The notes under the pieces: generated by a model
Told to the model about the DNA's origin: nothing
What the model saw: only the letters and a program-made list of their open reading frames with translations
Database searches by the model: none
Program-made: the position numbers and the translations under genes
Assembly (NCBI RefSeq): GCF_034048115.1
Contig: NZ_CP139145.1
Location: forward strand, 124,001-188,000
From: Pseudarthrobacter sp. IC2-21
Lineage (GTDB): Bacteria; Actinomycetota; Actinomycetes; Actinomycetales; Micrococcaceae
DNA: 64,000 bases
Direction of reading: 5' to 3'
Shown: piece after piece, positions 17,475 to 26,910 of the stretch
Position numbering within the stretch: position 1 is the first letter of the stretch
Layout: each line of letters opens with the position of its first letter

Positions 17475-17550
17475 AGTCAAGACATAGGCGCCTCGTTTCG
17501 TCAGCACGGGCGTCGTTCAATCTAACTTGAACATAAGGCGCCGTTGAGCA
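17475..17550. other. Candidate recombinase site and promoter
   Basis: GTTCAA-TCTAAC-TTGAAC (17515-17532) is a perfect inverted repeat. Near-repeats ACATAGGCGCC (about 17482) and ACATAAGGCGCC (about 17531) flank it. The region is upstream of the recombinase, where res or inversion sites usually lie. Its role is inference from position and symmetry. Confidence 0.4.
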
Positions 17551-17617
17551 AGGTCTGCAGCCCGGACCGAATTCAGTTATTGGCCACGGGATCACCGGCA
17601 TGAACGTTCGCTCAGCC

Positions 17618-18814
17618 CTAACGAAGCTCGCGGCGGTGTAGCAGCGAAACCACTTGCGCCTTTTGTGGCTTGCCCTCAGGTGTTTGCACGGAGTCTTGCG
17701 CCGTTAGGGTCAACTCAGGGGTGCGCGACGTCATGACGCGAAAAAGCTCGGCGGGCACTCCGCACTCGTGTATGAGTGCCTGCTCACTCACGCCTTCTGC
17801 GGTCAACAACTCGACTGAACGAGCAAGTAGCGAGGGTGTCTCGACGGTTGAAATTAGGCCTGGTTCAGCCCGGCGCCAACCCTTCGCGGAGACGGTCATC
17901 ATGGCGTTTCTGTACGAGACATCTGATAGCCGCCCGAGCTGACGCGCCCTGAACAGAAGCGACTGAAGGCTCACGCGCCATTCCTCCTTTAGTCGCCCAA
18001 ATGTCCTCCAGGCGGCGGCGTTTATAGCCGTCGGTAGCTCATCCTTAATCTCGGCTTCGGGAGCAAGAAATTCGGATGCGAACCTGTTTGCTTGCTCTTC
18101 AACAAGACGGCCACCTGGTTCCGAATCTCCGTGCATAACTAGATGGCCCAGTTCATGTGCGGCATCGAAGCGCTGGCGATAATAGTCGCGCTTTACTGGA
18201 TTCAAAACAATGGCAGGGCGAACGGCGGTAGAGAACGAGTACGCGTCGACGGAAGCAGTCTGCTCAGGACTGAAGACCACCAGGACGCCGTTGTTCTCGA
18301 GCAGGCGGATCATGTTCCGGATGGGGCCCGCTGGCAGGCTCCAACCGTCCCGAACATGCTTGGCGGCCAGCTCGGGACCGTTGCCTTCCAAACCACTTTC
18401 GTCGACGGGGTAGACCGGTACGTTGACAGCGGGAAGCTCTACGCGAGATTCCAGCGCCGAGGCTACATCAACGGCCAGCAGCCCGTATGCGTCCGCTTGG
18501 TCCCGAGCAATCTGAGTGGTCGATCGGAGAGACCTGAAATGTGGAGTGCTCTTCGCTGACGTGAGAGAGCCCGGCCGCGAAGAAAAGAAGCTAGGGTCCA
18601 CTTGCAGTGTGAGCGCCAGTTGAGCTATGGCGGCCGGGCTAGGACGCTTATCTCCAAACTCCCATGAGCTAACTGCTGCAGGACTCATTCCGATTGCCGT
18701 AGCTAGGCTGCTCTTCCGCCAACCGGCTAGTTTGCGCGCAATTGTAAGACGGGAACCGTCGAAAAAAGCGGCGACGTCGGCTGCTCGGCTGGGACCATCA
18801 ATGGTGCTGTTCAT
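17618..18814 (-). CDS. Xre regulator fused to ImmA/IrrE (M78) metallopeptidase
   Basis: 398 residues. The N-terminal helix-turn-helix at about 23-75 (IARKLAGWRKSSLATAIGMS, then AVSSWEFGDKRPSP) is joined to a zinc peptidase domain with HELGH at 220-224 and a second acidic segment VEEQANRFASEFLAPE. In related ImmA/IrrE systems the peptidase cleaves a repressor or toxin partner. Its ATG overlaps the stop of the upstream 272-residue gene (ATGA), so the two are coupled and probably work together. Flanking recombinases and visibly lower GC suggest transfer. Confidence 0.88.
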   Translation of the reverse strand: MNSTIDGPSRAADVAAFFDGSRLTIARKLAGWRKSSLATAIGMSPAAVSSWEFGDKRPSPAAIAQLALTLQVDPSFFSSRPGSLTSAKSTPHFRSLRSTTQIARDQADAYGLLAVDVASALESRVELPAVNVPVYPVDESGLEGNGPELAAKHVRDGWSLPAGPIRNMIRLLENNGVLVVFSPEQTASVDAYSFSTAVRPAIVLNPVKRDYYRQRFDAAHELGHLVMHGDSEPGGRLVEEQANRFASEFLAPEAEIKDELPTAINAAAWRTFGRLKEEWRVSLQSLLFRARQLGRLSDVSYRNAMMTVSAKGWRRAEPGLISTVETPSLLARSVELLTAEGVSEQALIHECGVPAELFRVMTSRTPELTLTAQDSVQTPEGKPQKAQVVSLLHRRELR

Positions 18815-19629
18815 GGATTAATAGCGTTCTTCTGAAGTCGGTTGCTGGCAGCGTTCCTGCTGCGGAGCTTGACGGGCGCGTCGGGCTCGTTCAAATGGTC
18901 GTCATTCGAAGCAGCCTGGACAACCAGACGAGAATTTGTCCTGACAGGAGGTGCGGCGAGGAGGTTTGAGAACCAGTTCCATGCCGATCCGTCCCCTTGA
19001 CTTAGCCTGGGCATCCCGATCCCCAGTTCACCAAGCCAAGACACGACGTCTTGCGAATGAGCAACAACAAGGGTCAGACGATCCAAATCCTCAAAATCGG
19101 GGGATGTCGTGGCGTCGAACAACGCTGCTGTTTCGACTTCGGGAAGAGCCTCGAACAGCGAGGCCTGGTCCGGATTGAAATTTCGCTGTTGCGCGACTAG
19201 CTTTTTAGTTTGACTTTTTCTGTCCCACCGAATGGCGTCCAGCTTCCGGTATGGACCGGATGCCAACAACCACCGGATATCTTCAAAGGACCAGCCGACG
19301 CTTTTATTCAAGTTTGAACGTTGGACAACGTCCGCTTCGATTGCGGGCATCGAGTCGACTTCAGCCTGAGGCAGTGTTGCTGTTACGACATCTCTACCTT
19401 CACCAGGCAATGCGTCCGCAGCGAGTGAGTAGCGGCCGCAGGAGAACACCCGGTCTAGCCGATCGCGAAACAGGGTATAACGCGTCTGTCCCACCCACGC
19501 CACGTCGTGCCCTGATTCCTCGGAATAATCTTCCGCCACTTGCCGCGCAGCGGAGCGGTATGCCCAGCTAATCGCACCAAGAATGCCTGCGTGTTCAAGT
19601 CTGCGGAGAAGATCTTCTCGTTCGGTCAT
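18811..19629 (-). CDS. Unknown protein paired with Xre-ImmA/IrrE
   Basis: 272 residues from ATG 19629 (an earlier ATG at 19647 is six codons upstream). I do not recognise the family. It is soluble with no signal peptide or membrane segment. The N-terminus is charged and alpha-helical in look (EDLLRRLEHAGILGAISWAYRSAARQVAEDY), followed by VGQTRYTLFRDRLDRVF. The middle has KKLVAQQRNFNPDQASLFE, and the tail is Asn/Arg-rich. Tight coupling to the metallopeptidase-regulator suggests a toxin, a protected partner or a proteolysis target. No catalytic motif is evident. Confidence 0.65.
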   Translation of the reverse strand: MTEREDLLRRLEHAGILGAISWAYRSAARQVAEDYSEESGHDVAWVGQTRYTLFRDRLDRVFSCGRYSLAADALPGEGRDVVTATLPQAEVDSMPAIEADVVQRSNLNKSVGWSFEDIRWLLASGPYRKLDAIRWDRKSQTKKLVAQQRNFNPDQASLFEALPEVETAALFDATTSPDFEDLDRLTLVVAHSQDVVSWLGELGIGMPRLSQGDGSAWNWFSNLLAAPPVRTNSRLVVQAASNDDHLNEPDAPVKLRSRNAASNRLQKNAINP

Positions 19630-19881
19630 GGTTCCACCGTATACCATTTGCAGTAATTGCGTACGGAAACAACACCTTGAATAGATATCTTGCGGAAATC
19701 TTGATCAATGGCCGGCATAAAAGAAGCCAGTCTCTTCTCGGTGGGCCACATCTTGCAGACGGGCGCCGAGGGTTTCGGTAGTGGGGCGGTCTTTCCTTGG
19801 GAGTTCATCGTTCGGGCCCCCTACAGAACTCCGCGGGAGAGGGCCCTGATGATTCATCTGATGAGATACGCAGAGTACAAC

Positions 19882-19912
19882 TTGACATAACGTCCGTTAT
19901 CGGCCATATACA
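19882..19912 (+). promoter_or_regulatory. Promoter with overlapping operator for the glycosyltransferase
   Basis: TTGACA at 19882-19887 is followed after 17 bases by CATATA (19905-19910). The spacer carries a perfect inverted repeat ATAACG-TC-CGTTAT (19887-19900), in place for a repressor. Transcription would begin about 100 bases before the gene. The remaining intergenic DNA from 19630 shows no supported gene. Confidence 0.55.
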
Positions 19913-20018
19913 ACAGGCGGGAGTAGCCCCAAAGGGATCCCAGGGTCTCCGCGGCCGTAGAAAGGGCCTAAAATTCTGACCATCGGTCCGTAGCCTTGCT
20001 GATGGCAGGAGAATGCGC

Positions 20019-21128
20019 GTGTCGTACTTCCTTTTTGCAACCCTCGACGCCGGAGGGAATTTGCCACCCGCGCTCGGCATTGCACGCGAGCTGGTGAACC
20101 TTGGTCACAGGGTGCGCTTTTTGGGTCATTCTCGTCAGGCCGCTGCAATTGGGACTTCAGGTGCGGAGTTTCGGCCCTACAGCCATTCGCCAAGGATGAC
20201 GCCGGCAGAGCAGATGCCAACACTGCGCCAGGTCTCCATGATGGTATCCGTGTTCGCGGACGCTGGCATCGCACAGGACCTTCTGGAAGAAGCCAGGAAG
20301 GAGCCCCCGGATGTGGTGATCGTGGACTGCCTGCTGCTGGGCGCCATGGACGCCGCCGTCAAGGCTGGGTTCCGCACCGTGGCCCTGGTCCACAGCCTTT
20401 ATGCGTTCTTCGATGGCCCGTTCCGGCGTAGTCCGATTGCGGCCATCCTGGCCGTGCGCGGATTGGGCCCGGGCAAGGTGATGAGAAGTGCACACCGGGT
20501 GCTGGTGTGCGCAGATCAGCAGCTTGACCCGGCCGGCAAGCCGAGCCGGGATGGGAAAGTGGTCTGGTCCGGGGCGGTAATCGACATTGACAGGCCGGCG
20601 GAGGCGCTCCGGCCTGGCACCAGGCCACGTGTCCTCATCAGTTTGTCCACCACAGCATTCAGCGGGCAGGAGGCATTCTTGCAGAAGGCGTTGAATGCAG
20701 TGAACGATCTTCCTGTGGAGGTGATTCTGACAACCGGGCCCGCTATCAGTCCGACGTCAATACAGGCACCCCGGAACACGACCGTTTACCGGTACCTTCC
20801 GCACAAGGAGGTAATGCCAGAGTGCGTTGCGGTGCTCGGGCATGGCGGGCATGCAACAACGATGCTCGCCTTGGCGCACGGTCTGCCTCTGGTGATAGCC
20901 CCCATGCACCCCCTCCTTGATCAGCGAATGGTGGGTCAGGCGGTGCAGGACGCTGGAGCCGGACTGCTGATCAAATCTTCAGCGTCACGAGATAAGATCG
21001 CCCACGCTCTCGGAGACGTCATTAACCTGCCAGCTTTCAGTCTGGCCGCGGCCGCCGTGGGGCAACGCCTGCGGGAGTCTGACGGCGCCCGGGCCGGCGC
21101 CCGGCTACTGATAGAAACCGTCAGCTGA
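20019..21128 (+). CDS. MGT-type glycosyltransferase (GT1-like)
   Basis: About 369 residues with the GT-B two-domain layout. The N-terminal FLFATLDAGGNLPPALGIARELVNLGH resembles the acceptor domain, and the C-terminal donor site has YLPHKEVMPECVAVLGHGGHATTMLALAHGLPLVIAPMHPLLDQ. The family moves a sugar from a nucleotide sugar to small hydrophobic acceptors such as macrolides. Start choice: AGGAG at 20007-20011 abuts ATG 20013 but is seven bases from in-frame GTG 20019, so GTG is preferred. A second member of the family lies at 62736. Confidence 0.82.
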   Translation: MSYFLFATLDAGGNLPPALGIARELVNLGHRVRFLGHSRQAAAIGTSGAEFRPYSHSPRMTPAEQMPTLRQVSMMVSVFADAGIAQDLLEEARKEPPDVVIVDCLLLGAMDAAVKAGFRTVALVHSLYAFFDGPFRRSPIAAILAVRGLGPGKVMRSAHRVLVCADQQLDPAGKPSRDGKVVWSGAVIDIDRPAEALRPGTRPRVLISLSTTAFSGQEAFLQKALNAVNDLPVEVILTTGPAISPTSIQAPRNTTVYRYLPHKEVMPECVAVLGHGGHATTMLALAHGLPLVIAPMHPLLDQRMVGQAVQDAGAGLLIKSSASRDKIAHALGDVINLPAFSLAAAAVGQRLRESDGARAGARLLIETVS

Positions 21129-21298
21129 CTTCGGGCCGATCATCACACGTTCTGGACGCCCGATGGCACGTGGCCCGGGGTTCCGCCGCGGACCTCGCGT
21201 ATCCGGCCGCAGATCTTAAGGTCCGTTAGCAGCACCAAAGCGCGAGTAGACACAGCTCCCGGAACTACCGCGTGCTGCGCGGCAAACGCCGCGAACAC

Positions 21299-21634
21299 CT
21301 ACGCCCCGCAAGCCTCCCTTAGCGCGTCGACGGAATCAGCCGGCACCTTGTCACCGGCGTCGGCGATCCGGCCCAGCGGCGTCGTAATTTCCGCAGGCAC
21401 CCCGGCCGCGTCCGCGGCGGAGACGAGTCCGCCCAGCGCCGCCCTGTCCGAGGCGCTGACCAGTCCGTCCTCCACCACCGTGCAGACCTGCTTGCGAACC
21501 TCATCCGTGGCGGCGGTGGCTACCTTGGAAGCGGCGTCATTCGCGGCGTTTCCGGCCGCTTCCTGCACCGAACCACAGCCGGCAATAACGAGGAGCAGGG
21601 GAACTGCGGACAGGACGGCAAGTCGGCGTTTCAT
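21299..21634 (-). CDS. Small predicted lipoprotein
   Basis: 111 residues. The signal peptide is MKRRLAVLSAVPLLLVIAGC with a lipobox ending at Cys 20, so the mature protein should be lipid-anchored outside the cell. The mature part is Ala-rich and helical (AAGNAANDAASKVATAATDEV) with two further cysteines (CTVVEDG and the C-terminal EACGA), which could form a disulfide. I do not recognise a function. It stands alone, convergent with the glycosyltransferase and divergent from the LacI-type regulator. Confidence 0.75.
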   Translation of the reverse strand: MKRRLAVLSAVPLLLVIAGCGSVQEAAGNAANDAASKVATAATDEVRKQVCTVVEDGLVSASDRAALGGLVSAADAAGVPAEITTPLGRIADAGDKVPADSVDALREACGA

Positions 21635-21749
21635 CCGTCCAGCCTAGCCGGGAGCTGTGGTCACGCTCGGCCGGAGCGCCCAATAGGGGCACCTCCCTGC
21701 GGTAACTTGATGTCACGCACGTGCCGCAAACGGAGGAAGGGCAACTCGT

Positions 21750-22772
21750 ATGGGAAGCAATCATGACCGGCGCCTGCCGCGGCTTGAAGACGTGGCAGCG
21801 CGGGCCAATGTTTCCCACCAGACGGTCTCGCGGGTGATCAACAACCACCCCAATGTCAGTGCAGCGACGCGGGGTCGCGTAGAAGCGGCGATTGCCGAGC
21901 TTGGCTACCGGCGCAACACCGCCGCGCGGAGTCTGGTGACCCGCCGTACCCAGACCATCGGCGTCGTCGCCTCCGAGCTGGGACAGTACGGGCCGGCGAA
22001 TACACTCCTGGGCGTCCAGCAGGCCGCCCGGGAGGCAGGCTATTTCGTGAGCATTGCCGCGATCAAGGGGGCCGGGTCCGAGGCGATTTCCGATGCCGTG
22101 CGCCACCTGACGGACCAGGGCACGGACGGTTTGATTGTGATCGCCCCGCACGACGGGACCCTGGAGGTGCTGGAGCGCCTGAAACTGAACGTGCCGGTGA
22201 TCGTGGTGGGCGCAGCCGGCCAGGGGAACCTGTGCGGGGTGATGCTGGACCAGAAGCTCGGCGCACGCCTGGCGGTGGCCCACCTGATCAGCCTTGGCCA
22301 CCGGCGCATCGGCCACGTCTCCGGACCGCTGGACTGGATCGACGGCCAGGCCCGTGTTGACGGCTGGCGCGAGGAACTGGCGGAAGCCGGCCTCAGTGAC
22401 GACCTGCTGGTCGAGGGCGACTGGAGTGCGGGCAGCGGGTACCGGATCGGGCAGCAGCTGGCCGAGCAGCGCACCGCCACAGCAGTGTTCGTCAGCAACG
22501 ACCAAATGGCCCTGGGCCTGCTGCGGGCCTTCGGCGAGAAGGGCGTCCGCGTACCCGAGGACGTGTCCGTGGTCGGCTTCGACGACCAGCCTGAATCGGC
22601 CTACTTCATGCCCCCGCTGACCACTGTCCGCCAGGACTTCGAGGAACTCGGCAAGCGCTGCATGGACCTGATGCGCGCCCAGATCGAGGAGGGTGCCGCC
22701 GGCGGCACCCTGGTAGTCGGCCCCGAGCTGGTGGTGCGGGCCAGCACCGCCGCCCGGCCGCCCCAACCCTGA
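21750..22772 (+). CDS. LacI-family regulator of the L-arabinose regulon
   Basis: 340 residues. The N-terminal LacI HTH is RLEDVAARANVSHQTVSRVINNHPNVS at about 10-36, with the hinge helix near 55-62, then a periplasmic-binding-protein-like sensor domain ending VVGFDDQPESAYFMPPLTTVRQD. GGAGGAAGGG lies upstream. It is adjacent to araB, and matching 16-base LacI-type palindromes lie before araB and before the ABC importer, so it very likely represses both and is released by L-arabinose or a derivative. It is a different family from E. coli AraC and from the GntR-type Bacillus AraR. Confidence 0.88.
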   Translation: MGSNHDRRLPRLEDVAARANVSHQTVSRVINNHPNVSAATRGRVEAAIAELGYRRNTAARSLVTRRTQTIGVVASELGQYGPANTLLGVQQAAREAGYFVSIAAIKGAGSEAISDAVRHLTDQGTDGLIVIAPHDGTLEVLERLKLNVPVIVVGAAGQGNLCGVMLDQKLGARLAVAHLISLGHRRIGHVSGPLDWIDGQARVDGWREELAEAGLSDDLLVEGDWSAGSGYRIGQQLAEQRTATAVFVSNDQMALGLLRAFGEKGVRVPEDVSVVGFDDQPESAYFMPPLTTVRQDFEELGKRCMDLMRAQIEEGAAGGTLVVGPELVVRASTAARPPQP

Positions 22773-22812
22773 CGCCGGGAGCCCACTCGAATCACCCGAA
22801 CGCATCATTTCC

Positions 22813-22841
22813 TTGACACCTTCTTTGTTAGCGCTAACAAT
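22813..22841 (+). promoter_or_regulatory. araB promoter with LacI-type operator
   Basis: TTGACA (22813-22818) is followed by a perfect 16-base palindrome TTGTTAGCGCTAACAA (22825-22840) that covers the spacer and the expected -10 region, so a bound regulator would block polymerase. The regulator gene ends about 50 bases upstream. The matching operator lies at 27906. Confidence 0.85.
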
Positions 22842-22882
22842 GGTGGGGTTCGCAATGCTGCGAAATTACCTTGGAGGATTTG

Positions 22883-24607
22883 ATGGACGTCTCAGTGGAC
22901 GGAACCGAAAACTTTGTCATTGGCGTGGACTACGGCACGCTCTCCGGGCGCGCTGTGGTGGTCCGGGTCCGTGACGGCAAGGAGCTGGGCAGCGGCGTCT
23001 TCGACTACCCGCATGCGGTGGTGACGGACACCCTGCCGCCCGATGTCGCGGGTGTAGCGGACGACGGCGCCGCCCGGCTTCCCGGGGAATGGGCCCTGCA
23101 GGTGCCTAACGACTACCGCGACGTCCTTCGCAACGCGGTCCCTGCGGCGATCGCCGACGCCGGGATCGACCCCGCCGCCGTCGTCGGGATTGCCACCGAC
23201 TTCACCGCCTGCACCATGGTGCCGGTCAAGGCCGACGGGACGCCACTGAATGAGGTCGGCGGCTTTGCCAACCGGCCGCACGCCTACGTGAAACTGTGGC
23301 GCCACCACGCGGCGCAGCCGCAGGCGGACCGCATCAACGCGTTGGCCGCCGAGCGCAAAGAAAACTGGCTCCCGCGCTACGGCGGCCTCATCTCGTCCGA
23401 ATGGGAATTCGCCAAGGGACTGCAGCTCCTGGAGGAAGACCCGGAGACCTATGCCGCGATGGACCACTGGGTGGAGGCCGCCGACTGGATCGTCTGGCAG
23501 CTCTGCGGCAACTACGTCCGCAACGCCTGCACCGCCGGCTACAAGGGCATCTACCAGGACGGCCGCTACCCCTCCGAGGATTTCCTGGCGGCCCTCAACC
23601 CACAGTTCAAGGACTTCGTCAGGACCAAACTGGCGCACACCATCGGCCGTCTGGGCGACGCCGCGGGCTACCTCACGGCCGAGGCGGCCGCCTGGACCGG
23701 GCTGCCGGAGGGGATCGCGGTGGCGGTAGGCAATGTGGATGCCCACGTCACCGTCCCGGCGGCAAAAGCGGTGGAACCCGGACAGCTGGTGGCCATCATG
23801 GGCACCTCAACCTGCCACGTCATGAACGGCGCCGAACTGCACGAAGTCCCGGGCATGTGCGGCGTGGTGGACGGCGGCATTGTGGACGGCCTGTGGGGCT
23901 ACGAAGCCGGACAGTCCGGCGTCGGCGACATCTTCGGCTGGTTCACCAAGAACGGCGTCCCGCCGGAGTACCACCACGCCGCCGCTGCCCGCGGCTTGGG
24001 CATCCACGAATATCTCACCGAACTCGCCGCAAACCAGGCCATCGGCGAACACGGCCTGATCGCCCTGGACTGGCATTCCGGCAACCGGTCGGTGCTGGTG
24101 GACCATGAACTCTCCGGCCTCGTGGTGGGGCAGACCCTCGCCACCCGGCCGGAAGACACCTACCGCGCCCTGCTGGAAGCCACCGCCTTCGGCACCCGGA
24201 CCATCGTGGACGCCTTCCGCGATTCCGGTGTGCCCGTCAAGGAATTCATCGTGGCCGGCGGGCTGGTAAAAAACACGCTCCTGATGCAGATCTACGCCGA
24301 CGTCACGGGCCTGCAGCTCTCCACCATCGGCTCAACCCAGGGTCCCGCCCTCGGTTCAGCCATCCACGCGGCCGTGGCCGCGGACCGATACCCCGACATC
24401 CGCGCGGCAGCCGAGGCCATGGGCTCCGAGCCTGGCGCGGTCTTCACCCCCATCCCGGCGAACGTTGCCGCCTACGAGGACCTATTCCAGGAGTACCGGA
24501 CGCTGCACGACTACTTCGGCCGCGGCACCAACGACGTCATGCACCGGCTCAAGGCCATCCAGCGCCGCGCCGTCCGCCCCCTCGTCACGGCCGCGGTTTC
24601 CGCATGA
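22883..24607 (+). CDS. araB: Ribulokinase
   Basis: 574 residues, normal for the family. It is an FGGY kinase: N-terminal VIGVDYGTLSGRAVVVRV, substrate-side DFTACTMVPV and LWRHHAAQPQADRINALA, and C-terminal ATP-site FIVAGGLVKNTLLMQIYADVTG. It phosphorylates L-ribulose to L-ribulose 5-phosphate in the cytoplasm, the second step of arabinose catabolism. TTGGAGGA at 22871-22878 sets the ATG at 22883 rather than the TTG-initiated open frame four codons earlier. It shares ATGA with araD. It is repressible through the palindrome at 22825. Confidence 0.93.
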   Translation: MDVSVDGTENFVIGVDYGTLSGRAVVVRVRDGKELGSGVFDYPHAVVTDTLPPDVAGVADDGAARLPGEWALQVPNDYRDVLRNAVPAAIADAGIDPAAVVGIATDFTACTMVPVKADGTPLNEVGGFANRPHAYVKLWRHHAAQPQADRINALAAERKENWLPRYGGLISSEWEFAKGLQLLEEDPETYAAMDHWVEAADWIVWQLCGNYVRNACTAGYKGIYQDGRYPSEDFLAALNPQFKDFVRTKLAHTIGRLGDAAGYLTAEAAAWTGLPEGIAVAVGNVDAHVTVPAAKAVEPGQLVAIMGTSTCHVMNGAELHEVPGMCGVVDGGIVDGLWGYEAGQSGVGDIFGWFTKNGVPPEYHHAAAARGLGIHEYLTELAANQAIGEHGLIALDWHSGNRSVLVDHELSGLVVGQTLATRPEDTYRALLEATAFGTRTIVDAFRDSGVPVKEFIVAGGLVKNTLLMQIYADVTGLQLSTIGSTQGPALGSAIHAAVAADRYPDIRAAAEAMGSEPGAVFTPIPANVAAYEDLFQEYRTLHDYFGRGTNDVMHRLKAIQRRAVRPLVTAAVSA

Positions 24608-25311
24608 GCGCGCTGCAGGAATCCATCGCCCAACTGCGGGCCGAGGTGTGCGCCCTGCATGCCGAACTCACCCGCTACGGGCTGGTGGTGTGGACCGCAG
24701 GCAACGTGTCCGCCCGGGTGCCCGGGCACGATCTGATGGTCATCAAACCGTCCGGGGTTTCCTACGATGACCTGCGTCCCGAGCTTCTGGTGGTCACGGA
24801 CCTCTACGGCACTCCGGTCAGCGGCGCCAACATCGGCAGCGGCGGCACCGTCCACTGGGGCAACCCGCCGTTGTCGCCCTCGTCGGATACCGCGGCGCAC
24901 GCGTACGTCTACCGCAACATGCCCGACGTCGGCGGTGTTGTCCACACGCATTCCACCTACGCCACCGCCTGGGCCGCACGCGGCGAGGCGATCCCGTGCG
25001 TGCTCACCATGATGGGCGATGAGTTCGGCGGCCCCATCCCGGTTGGCCCCTTCGCGCTGATCGGGGACGACTCGATCGGCCAGGGCATCGTGGAGGCGCT
25101 CAAGAACTCCAATTCGCCGGCCGTCCTGATGCAGAACCACGGGCCGTTCACGATCGGCAAGGACGCCCGGGCGGCAGTGAAAGCCGCGGTCATGTGCGAG
25201 GAAGTGGCCCGGACCGTCCATATTTCCCGCCAGCTTGGCGAGCCCCTGCCCATCGATCCGGCGCAGATCGGCTCCCTGTACGACCGCTACCAGAACGTCT
25301 ACGGCCGCTAG
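24604..25311 (+). CDS. araD: L-ribulose-5-phosphate 4-epimerase
   Basis: 235 residues, class II aldolase/adducin fold. NVSARVPGHDLMVIKPSG near residue 36 binds phosphate. HTHSTYATAWAARG near 114 gives zinc-binding histidines, with another His in QNHGPFTIG near 178. It converts L-ribulose 5-phosphate to D-xylulose 5-phosphate, feeding the pentose phosphate pathway. Start and stop of araB overlap by four bases. A class II aldolase of other specificity is excluded mainly by the araB-araA context. Confidence 0.93.
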   Translation: MSALQESIAQLRAEVCALHAELTRYGLVVWTAGNVSARVPGHDLMVIKPSGVSYDDLRPELLVVTDLYGTPVSGANIGSGGTVHWGNPPLSPSSDTAAHAYVYRNMPDVGGVVHTHSTYATAWAARGEAIPCVLTMMGDEFGGPIPVGPFALIGDDSIGQGIVEALKNSNSPAVLMQNHGPFTIGKDARAAVKAAVMCEEVARTVHISRQLGEPLPIDPAQIGSLYDRYQNVYGR

Positions 25312-25374
25312 GCCACTCACCAGGCCACCAGGCCACCCACCGCCGTCGCCCCTTTTACTTCAGCAGGAGAATCC

Positions 25375-26910
25375 ATGCCCAACACCATCAACACCTCCGC
25401 AAACAGAACTTCGCTCGAGCAGTACGAAGTCTGGTTCCTCACCGGCAGCCAGCACCTCTACGGCGAGGACGTCCTCAAACAGGTGGCTGCACAGTCCCAG
25501 GAGATAGCCGCCGCCCTCAACGAGTCCTCGGATGTCCCGGTCAAGCTCGTCTGGAAGCCCGTGCTCACCGATTCGGACGCCATCCGCCGCACCGCCCTGG
25601 AAGCGAACTCGGACGACGCCGTGATTGGCGTGACCGCCTGGATGCACACTTTCTCCCCGGCCAAGATGTGGATCCGGGGCCTGGACCTGCTCCGCAAGCC
25701 GCTCCTGCACCTGCACACCCAAGCGAACGTTGAACTGCCGTGGGCGGACATCGACTTCGATTTCATGAACCTGAACCAGGCCGCGCACGGCGACCGGGAG
25801 TTCGGCTACATCCAGTCGCGCCTCGGCATTCCGCGCAAGACAGTGGTGGGGCACGTATCCAACCCCGACGTGTCCCGTCAGGTGGGATCCTGGCAGCGCG
25901 CCTCGGCCGGCTGGGCGGCCGTCCGGACCCTGAAGCTCACCCGCTTCGGCGACAACATGCGCAACGTCGCCGTCACCGAAGGTGACAAGACCGAAGCCGA
26001 GCTCCGCTTCGGCGTCTCCGTCAACACCTGGTCCGTCAACGAACTCGCCGAAGCGGTGCACGGCGCCGCAGAGTCCGACGTCGACACCTTGGTTGCGGAG
26101 TACGAGGACCTCTACGAGGTGGCCCCCGAACTCCGCGCCGGGGGAGCGCGGCATGAGTCGCTGCGCTACAGCGCGCGGATCGAACTGGGCCTGCGCAGCT
26201 TCCTGGAGGCCAACGGCTCCGCCGCTTTCACCACCTCCTTCGAGGACCTCGGCGCCTTGCGCCAGCTGCCCGGCATGGCCGTCCAGCGGCTCATGGCCGA
26301 CGGTTACGGCTTCGGCGCCGAGGGCGACTGGAAGACAGCCATCCTGGTCCGGGCGGCCAAGGTGATGGGCGCGGGCCTCCCCGGCGGCGCCTCGCTGATG
26401 GAGGACTACACGTACCACCTCGTCCCGGGCCAGGAAAAGATCCTGGGCGCCCACATGCTGGAGGTCTGCCCCTCCCTGACCGCTACCAAGCCGCGCGTCG
26501 AAATCCACCCCCTCGGTATCGGCGGCAAGGAAGACCCGGTACGGATGGTCTTCGACACTGACGCCGGCCCCGGCGTTGTGGTTGCCCTGTCCGACATGCG
26601 TGACCGGTTCCGCCTCGTGGCGAACGCGGTGGACGTCGTGGACCTGGACGAGCCGCTGCCCAACCTTCCGGTGGCCCGCGCGCTGTGGGCGCCGAAACCG
26701 GACTTCGCGACCTCGGCCGCGGCCTGGCTGACCGCCGGGGCGGCCCACCACACCGTGCTCTCCACCGCCGTCGGAATGGACGTGTTCGAGGACTTCGCCG
26801 AGATCGCCCAGACCGAGCTGCTCACCATCGACGAGGGCACCACCATCCGGGGCTTCAAGAAGGAACTCGCCTGGAACGCCGCCTACTACAAGCTGGCCGG
26901 CGGCCTGTGA
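25375..26910 (+). CDS. araA: L-arabinose isomerase
   Basis: 511 residues, typical length. N-terminal [20 protein letters not shown], then [15 protein letters not shown] and [15 protein letters not shown]. The C-terminal half has [16 protein letters not shown] and [20 protein letters not shown], which carry the catalytic acids and metal-binding histidines. It isomerises L-arabinose to L-ribulose using Mn2+. AGCAGGAG precedes ATG 25375. The 63-base gap after araD holds a small ACCAGGCC repeat. The next gene begins as GTGA inside its stop. Confidence 0.95.
   Translation: MPNTINTSANRTSLEQYEVWFLTGSQHLYGEDVLKQVAAQSQEIAAALNESSDVPVKLVWKPVLTDSDAIRRTALEANSDDAVIGVTAWMHTFSPAKMWIRGLDLLRKPLLHLHTQANVELPWADIDFDFMNLNQAAHGDREFGYIQSRLGIPRKTVVGHVSNPDVSRQVGSWQRASAGWAAVRTLKLTRFGDNMRNVAVTEGDKTEAELRFGVSVNTWSVNELAEAVHGAAESDVDTLVAEYEDLYEVAPELRAGGARHESLRYSARIELGLRSFLEANGSAAFTTSFEDLGALRQLPGMAVQRLMADGYGFGAEGDWKTAILVRAAKVMGAGLPGGASLMEDYTYHLVPGQEKILGAHMLEVCPSLTATKPRVEIHPLGIGGKEDPVRMVFDTDAGPGVVVALSDMRDRFRLVANAVDVVDLDEPLPNLPVARALWAPKPDFATSAAAWLTAGAAHHTVLSTAVGMDVFEDFAEIAQTELLTIDEGTTIRGFKKELAWNAAYYKLAGGL

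Noticed and set aside
15225-19629. Island considered as a prophage
   Set aside because: No integrase of the large or tyrosine type, no portal, capsid, tail or lysis genes; only recombinase pieces and a regulator pair are present.
19708-19890. 60-codon plus-strand frame upstream of the glycosyltransferase
   Set aside because: Weak start context and overlap with the likely promoter region; a real small gene cannot be excluded but is not supported.
25360-26751. 463-codon antisense frame over araA
   Set aside because: Shadow of a well-conserved isomerase gene.
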